A stretch of DNA of 64,000 bases from Puniceibacterium sp. IMCC21224. Its GTDB lineage: Bacteria; Pseudomonadota; Alphaproteobacteria; Rhodobacterales; Rhodobacteraceae. The stretch covers positions 2,542,001-2,606,000 of the forward strand of contig NZ_LDPY01000001.1 of NCBI RefSeq assembly GCF_001038505.1, in the 5' to 3' direction. Numbering within the stretch: the first letter of the stretch is position 1; each line of letters starts with the position of its first letter. Under the pieces are notes generated by a model, which worked only from the letters and a program-made list of their open reading frames with translations, searched no databases and was not told where the DNA came from. This document shows, piece by piece, positions 63,620-64,000 of the stretch. A program made the translations under genes and the position numbers.

Positions 63620-64000
63620 ATTTTTGCCAGCCATGTCAGCACCTCCTCGATTGATGTCACCAGCCGCCCCGGTGGCGGAGCTGGCCGCCGGATCAGCGCG
63701 ACGGGCAGGCCAAGCGCCCGCGCCGCCGCCAGTTTGGGCCAGCCGCCCGGCCCGCCCGCGTCACGCAGCAGCAGCCAGTCAATCCGCAGACGGCGCAACA
63801 GCCGCTGCTCTTGTATTTGTGTAAACGGCCCCGTGCCACTGACAAAGCGACCGCGCGGCAGTGGGAACGGCCCCGGATCGGCGTCCAGCACCCGCACCAG
63901 CAGTGTGGCGCGCAGGGTGCGCAAAGCCGGCAGATCCGCGCGCCCGGTAGTGACAAAGACCCGCGCTCCCGGTGGGATCACCCGCGCCGCCGCCGCAGAA
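63616..64000 (-). CDS. cobK: Precorrin-6A reductase CobK (C-terminal part)
   Basis: The last 128 residues or so of a protein that continues past the window edge. The visible part reads VIPPGARVFVTTGRADLPAL and later FTQIQEQRLLRRLRIDWLLL-DAGGPGGWPKLAAAR, as in CobK/CbiJ, an NADPH-dependent step in corrin-ring synthesis for vitamin B12. The stop overlaps the glycosylase start. Other cob genes presumably lie beyond the right edge. Confidence 0.85.
   Translation of the reverse strand, partial: SAAAARVIPPGARVFVTTGRADLPALRTLRATLLVRVLDADPGPFPLPRGRFVSGTGPFTQIQEQRLLRRLRIDWLLLRDAGGPGGWPKLAAARALGLPVALIRRPAPPPGRLVTSIEEVLTWLAKI

Noticed and set aside
1..64000. CRISPR arrays, tRNA and rRNA genes
   Set aside because: No regularly spaced direct repeats of 24-37 bases and no tRNA cloverleaf or rRNA sequence were recognised by eye anywhere in the window.

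Overview
The window looks like chromosomal DNA of an aerobic to microaerobic alphaproteobacterium of the Rhodobacterales (Roseobacter/Rhodobacter type). Supporting signs are high G+C, a cbb3 oxidase cluster ccoNOQP-ccoGHIS preceded by FNR-type boxes, a trgA-trgB-cysK tellurite cluster as known from Rhodobacter, an SspB/FumC/DUF4169/ribbon-helix-helix gene string, a bactofilin-M23 peptidase pair, and AcuI plus a BCCT carrier. Assignments rest on motifs and gene order read by eye; no database search was run.

Layout. 1-8010 (minus strand): ccoNOQP, then ccoGHIS, encoding the high-affinity cbb3 terminal oxidase and its copper/haem assembly proteins, with FNR-like boxes before ccoN and before ccoG; ccoG carries an apparent one-base deletion near its start. 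8426-17290 (minus): alaX, mscS and cysK chained by 4-base overlaps, then trgB, trgA, a DNA photolyase and a class V aminotransferase. 17639-19279: a BCCT transporter, convergent with acuI. 20593-22624 (minus): DUF2182-DUF1326-DinB operon, divergent from a FadR/GntR regulator whose promoter carries two identical 13-bp repeats. 23856-27631 (plus): sspB, a phospholipid-methyltransferase-like gene, fumC and three small genes. 27972-29784 (minus): M23 peptidase overlapping a bactofilin. 30273-32946: a ferric-reductase-like membrane protein with a Tat-exported intradiol-dioxygenase-like protein, then an M20 amidohydrolase. 33489-37794 (minus): copper-handling operon (small His/Cys-rich exported protein, lipoprotein, TolC-type channel, multicopper oxidase, cupredoxin-CusF fusion) behind a CueR-type dyad.

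38159-59568 is the accessory centre: a Tn7-like tnsA-tnsB-tnsC-tniQ module transcribed leftward, then defence cargo transcribed rightward. The cargo is a type I restriction-modification locus (hsdM, hsdS, a GIY-YIG-like gene, an unrecognised 433-residue gene, hsdR) and a nuclease-helicase pair resembling Hachiman (hamA-hamB). Related 25-bp terminal blocks and shorter inner repeats bracket the segment. Relics inside it (a Lon-like AAA ATPase fragment, a duplicated hsdR 5' end) show turnover.

59588-64000 returns to chromosome-like genes on the minus strand: an HNH endonuclease, a radical SAM/SPASM enzyme preceded by a small protein with three consecutive Trp-X-Arg repeats, an esterase, a DNA glycosylase and the end of cobK. 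The main candidates for something undescribed are the Trp-X-Arg protein with its radical SAM neighbour, the 433-residue protein in the restriction operon, and the Tn7-like defence element as a whole.
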